This document shows, piece by piece, positions 4,133-5,891 of a stretch of DNA of 5,891 bases. The stretch's first letter is position 1, and each line of letters starts with the position of its first letter. The notes under the pieces are model-generated. The model ran no database searches. It saw only the letters and a program-made list of their open reading frames with translations, and was not told the origin of the DNA. The position numbers and the translations under genes were made by a program. Source of the DNA: Micrococcaceae bacterium UBA4005 (GTDB lineage Bacteria; Actinomycetota; Actinomycetes; Actinomycetales; Micrococcaceae); contig DGBL01000024.1 in the NCBI GenBank assembly GCA_002384315.1, forward strand, positions 1 through 5,891. Direction: 5' to 3'.

Positions 4133-5194
4133 ATGAACCTTGGACCATCCCACCCGCTCGTGGACGGCCGTACCTCGAGATCAGCGCTCATTTCGGCCTA
4201 TCGGGGCCAAGCCCCACATCGGCGTCCGGTCTGGTTCATGCGCCAGGCTGGCCGCTCCCTGCCCGAGTACCGGGCGCTGCGGGAAGGTACCGCGATGCTC
4301 GAAGCGTGTCTCGACCCGGCGATGGCCGCGGAGATCACGATGCAACCCGTACGTCGCCACGACGTCGACGCCGCGATTTTCTTTTCTGACATCGTCATAC
4401 CGCTCAAGCTCGCAGGCGTGGACGTCGACATTGTGCCGGGGATCGGTCCCGTGCTCGGACGGCCCATTCGCACCGCCGCGGATGTTGCGGCGCTTCCCGT
4501 CCTGACCGACGCTGCGCTCGAACCGATCAGGGAGGCTGTGCGCAGGGCCGTGGCTGAACTCGGACCCACACCGCTTATCGGATTTGCTGGAGCACCATTC
4601 ACCCTTGCGGCCTACATGGTCGAGGGCAAACCGTCGCGGGACCATCTCGGTCCGCGCACTATGATGCATGCCGATCCCGAAACCTGGAGTGCGCTCACCG
4701 CCTGGGCTGCTGATGCCTCGGGCCGCTTCCTGCGCGCTCAGCTGGAAGCCGGGGCGAGTGCCGCCCAGCTCTTCGACTCCTGGGCCGGGTCCCTCGGCCT
4801 GGCTGACTATGTGCGCCACGTCGCACCGGCGTCGTCGTTGGCCCTGGACCACGTGCGCGGTCTCGGCGCACCTCTGATCCACTTCGGCACCGGGACTTCG
4901 GAACTGCTGGCGGCCATGTATGAGGTTGGCGTGGATGTGATCGGCGTGGACTACCGGCTTCCGCTCGATGAAGCGAACCGGCGGCTCGGCGGGCGGGTTC
5001 CGCTGCAGGGAAATATTGATCCGGCCTTGCTCACCGCACCGTGGCCGGTGCTTGAACGCCATGTGCGCCAGGTGCTCACCGCCGGCCAGACGGCACCTGG
5101 GCATGTGGTCAACCTTGGCCACGGCGTACCTCCGGAGGTCGATCCAGAAGTACTCACGCGCGTGGTGCAGCTGATCCACTCGGTGGAGCCCTAG
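4133..5194 (+). CDS. hemE: Uroporphyrinogen decarboxylase HemE
   Basis: A 353-residue cytoplasmic TIM-barrel enzyme, normal for the family. It removes the four acetate carboxyls of uroporphyrinogen III to give coproporphyrinogen III. Both family signatures are intact: PVWFMRQAGRSLPEYR (32-47), with active-site R37 and R41, and GFAGAPFTLAAYM (150-162). The catalytic aspartate lies in FFSDI (D86), DSWAG is at 215-219, and NLGHGVPP (327-334) holds the conserved C-terminal histidine. The frame is open 109 codons further upstream with no family-like sequence. The ATG at 4133-4135 is chosen because it gives the usual short N-terminus before the first signature and sits at leaderless distance from a -10. 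It is divergent from hemA. The hemG start follows its TAG by two bases, and the hemG ribosome binding site lies inside the last hemE codons, so the two form an operon. No missing residues or frameshift seen. Confidence 0.95.
   Translation: MNLGPSHPLVDGRTSRSALISAYRGQAPHRRPVWFMRQAGRSLPEYRALREGTAMLEACLDPAMAAEITMQPVRRHDVDAAIFFSDIVIPLKLAGVDVDIVPGIGPVLGRPIRTAADVAALPVLTDAALEPIREAVRRAVAELGPTPLIGFAGAPFTLAAYMVEGKPSRDHLGPRTMMHADPETWSALTAWAADASGRFLRAQLEAGASAAQLFDSWAGSLGLADYVRHVAPASSLALDHVRGLGAPLIHFGTGTSELLAAMYEVGVDVIGVDYRLPLDEANRRLGGRVPLQGNIDPALLTAPWPVLERHVRQVLTAGQTAPGHVVNLGHGVPPEVDPEVLTRVVQLIHSVEP
5182..5188 (+). promoter_or_regulatory. Ribosome binding site of hemG within the hemE end
   Basis: GGTGGAG lies inside the final hemE codons with an eight-base spacer to the GTG at 5197-5199. 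It supports that GTG and implies translational coupling of hemE and hemG. Confidence 0.7.
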
Positions 5195-5196
5195 CC

Positions 5197-5891
5197 GTGG
5201 CGCAGCGAGACGGCGCACGCGCCGTGGTGGTCGGTGGCGGCATGGCAGGTCTCGTGGCCGCTCGGACGCTCGCGGCGCGCGGGCTGCAGGTCACGCTGCT
5301 GGAGCGTTCGGGTGCATGCGGCGGGAGCGTGCAGAGCCGTGAGCTGGGCGGCTTCCGGCTCGACAGCGGCGCAGAATCCTTCTCCACGCGCTCCGGGACT
5401 GTACCCGCACTGGCCGCCGACCTCGGGCTCGCCGACAGAATCGTCGCCCCGGAGGCAGGCGGGGCCTGGGTCCAGCTTCCGGGCAGGCAGCTGGCGAGGA
5501 CGGCGCTGCGGCTTCCAGCAACAGGAATTTTTGGTATTCCGGCAGACCCGACCGACCCCGCGGTCGCCGCCGCCGTCGGCCGTTCCGGAGCCCTGCGCGC
5601 GTCGTTGGACCGGGTACTGCCGGTCGGCTCACTGGCCACCCGGCCCGGCGTGAGCCTGGGGGAGCTGGTCCGGACAAGAATGGGTCCGGGCGTTCTGGCG
5701 AAGCTGGTAGCCCCGGTGACCAATGGTGTCCTCTCGGCCAATCCTGAGGATCTCGACGCCGACGCCGTGGCGCCGGGATTGCGTGCGGCCGTGGCAAAGC
5801 ACGGTTCCCTCGGTGCAGCGGTGAGCGCATTGCGCAACGCTGCCCCTGCCGGGTCGGCGGTGGGCGGACTGCGCGGCGGCATGGCGCTGCT
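5197..5891 (+). CDS. hemG: Protoporphyrinogen/coproporphyrinogen III oxidase HemG (HemY/CgoX type), 3' truncated
   Basis: The frame runs open from the GTG at 5197-5199 to the window end, giving 231 complete residues, about half of the usual length near 470-500. The N-terminus is a Rossmann FAD-binding fold: AVVVGGGMAGLVAAR (9-23) with GxGxxG at 13-18, and the ribose-binding acidic residue E36 in VTLLERSG. It is followed by GGSVQS (42-47) and GFRLDSGAESFSTR (52-65), which corresponds to the GxxSFxxR region of HemY-type oxidases. VTNGVLSANPEDLDAD, starting near residue 174, is also typical. The enzyme uses FAD and O2 to remove six electrons. Actinobacteria generally use the coproporphyrin-dependent branch, in which the substrate is coproporphyrinogen III, and a hemQ gene downstream would confirm it, but that region is not visible. 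The later ATG at 5242 falls inside the dinucleotide motif and can be excluded as a start. Residues 66-170 are Ala/Gly/Pro-rich and little conserved. Confidence 0.9.
   Translation, partial: MAQRDGARAVVVGGGMAGLVAARTLAARGLQVTLLERSGACGGSVQSRELGGFRLDSGAESFSTRSGTVPALAADLGLADRIVAPEAGGAWVQLPGRQLARTALRLPATGIFGIPADPTDPAVAAAVGRSGALRASLDRVLPVGSLATRPGVSLGELVRTRMGPGVLAKLVAPVTNGVLSANPEDLDADAVAPGLRAAVAKHGSLGAAVSALRNAAPAGSAVGGLRGGMAL

Noticed and set aside
4181..5218. Long 345-codon minus-strand reading frame opposite hemE
   Set aside because: Antisense shadow of a secure hemE; the translation is rich in Arg, His and Pro and has no recognisable domain.
5154..5882. 242-codon minus-strand frame opposite the start of hemG
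   Set aside because: Antisense to a frame with clear FAD-binding motifs and a good ribosome binding site; Pro/Ser/Ala/Arg-rich and non-domain-like.
1..5891. Search for CRISPR arrays, tRNA or rRNA genes, insertion sequences, toxin-antitoxin or defence genes
   Set aside because: No spaced repeats, RNA-gene sequences, transposase motifs or defence domains seen on either strand; gene content is housekeeping throughout.

Overview
The window looks like a chromosomal stretch from a high-GC actinobacterium, most likely Micrococcales of the Arthrobacter/Micrococcaceae type. The grounds are the GC-rich third codon positions, GTG starts, TANNNT -10 boxes lying almost on the start codons, and the proteins themselves: a DUF3107 protein, a fused MoeZ-type adenylyltransferase-rhodanese, and an actinobacterial HemA/HemE/HemG set. 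The taxonomic call is inference from sequence character, not a database result. All genes look like housekeeping or conserved actinobacterial genes. I see no mobile element, CRISPR array, tRNA or rRNA.

Left part (1-1123): the window opens inside the 3' end of a plus-strand thiazole synthase gene (thiG, 52 codons visible). A perfect 17-bp tandem duplication spans its stop codon. Converging on it from the minus strand is a probable two-gene unit, a TetR-family regulator followed by the 74-residue DUF3107 protein. From memory, this pair beside a moeZ-like gene matches the Rv3206c-Rv3208-Rv3208A neighbourhood of Mycobacterium tuberculosis.

Middle part (1124-2495): a 141-bp divergent promoter region separates the TetR gene from moeZ on the plus strand. 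MoeZ adenylates and then sulfurates small sulfur-carrier proteins (ThiS, MoaD, CysO type). ThiG consumes ThiS thiocarboxylate, so thiG and moeZ fit one sulfur-transfer theme. moeZ ends 31 bp from the convergent hemA stop.

Right part (2496-5891): hemA (minus) and hemE-hemG (plus) diverge from a 299-bp spacer. HemA starts tetrapyrrole synthesis from glutamyl-tRNA. HemE makes coproporphyrinogen III. HemG, translationally coupled to hemE and cut by the window end, oxidises the porphyrinogen. The middle heme enzymes (hemL, B, C, D) and the last ones (hemH, hemQ) are not in view. The spacer holds the densest unexplained signals: a perfect 10-bp inverted repeat, a 12-bp palindrome, two mutually exclusive small hairpins, a partial DtxR/IdeR-like box beside the hemA promoter, a 10-bp palindrome over the hemE -35, and a Shine-Dalgarno-equipped ATG in frame 62 codons upstream of the usual hemA start.

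Overall this is an ordinary housekeeping region. I found no convincing undescribed system; the points worth checking are mostly regulatory.
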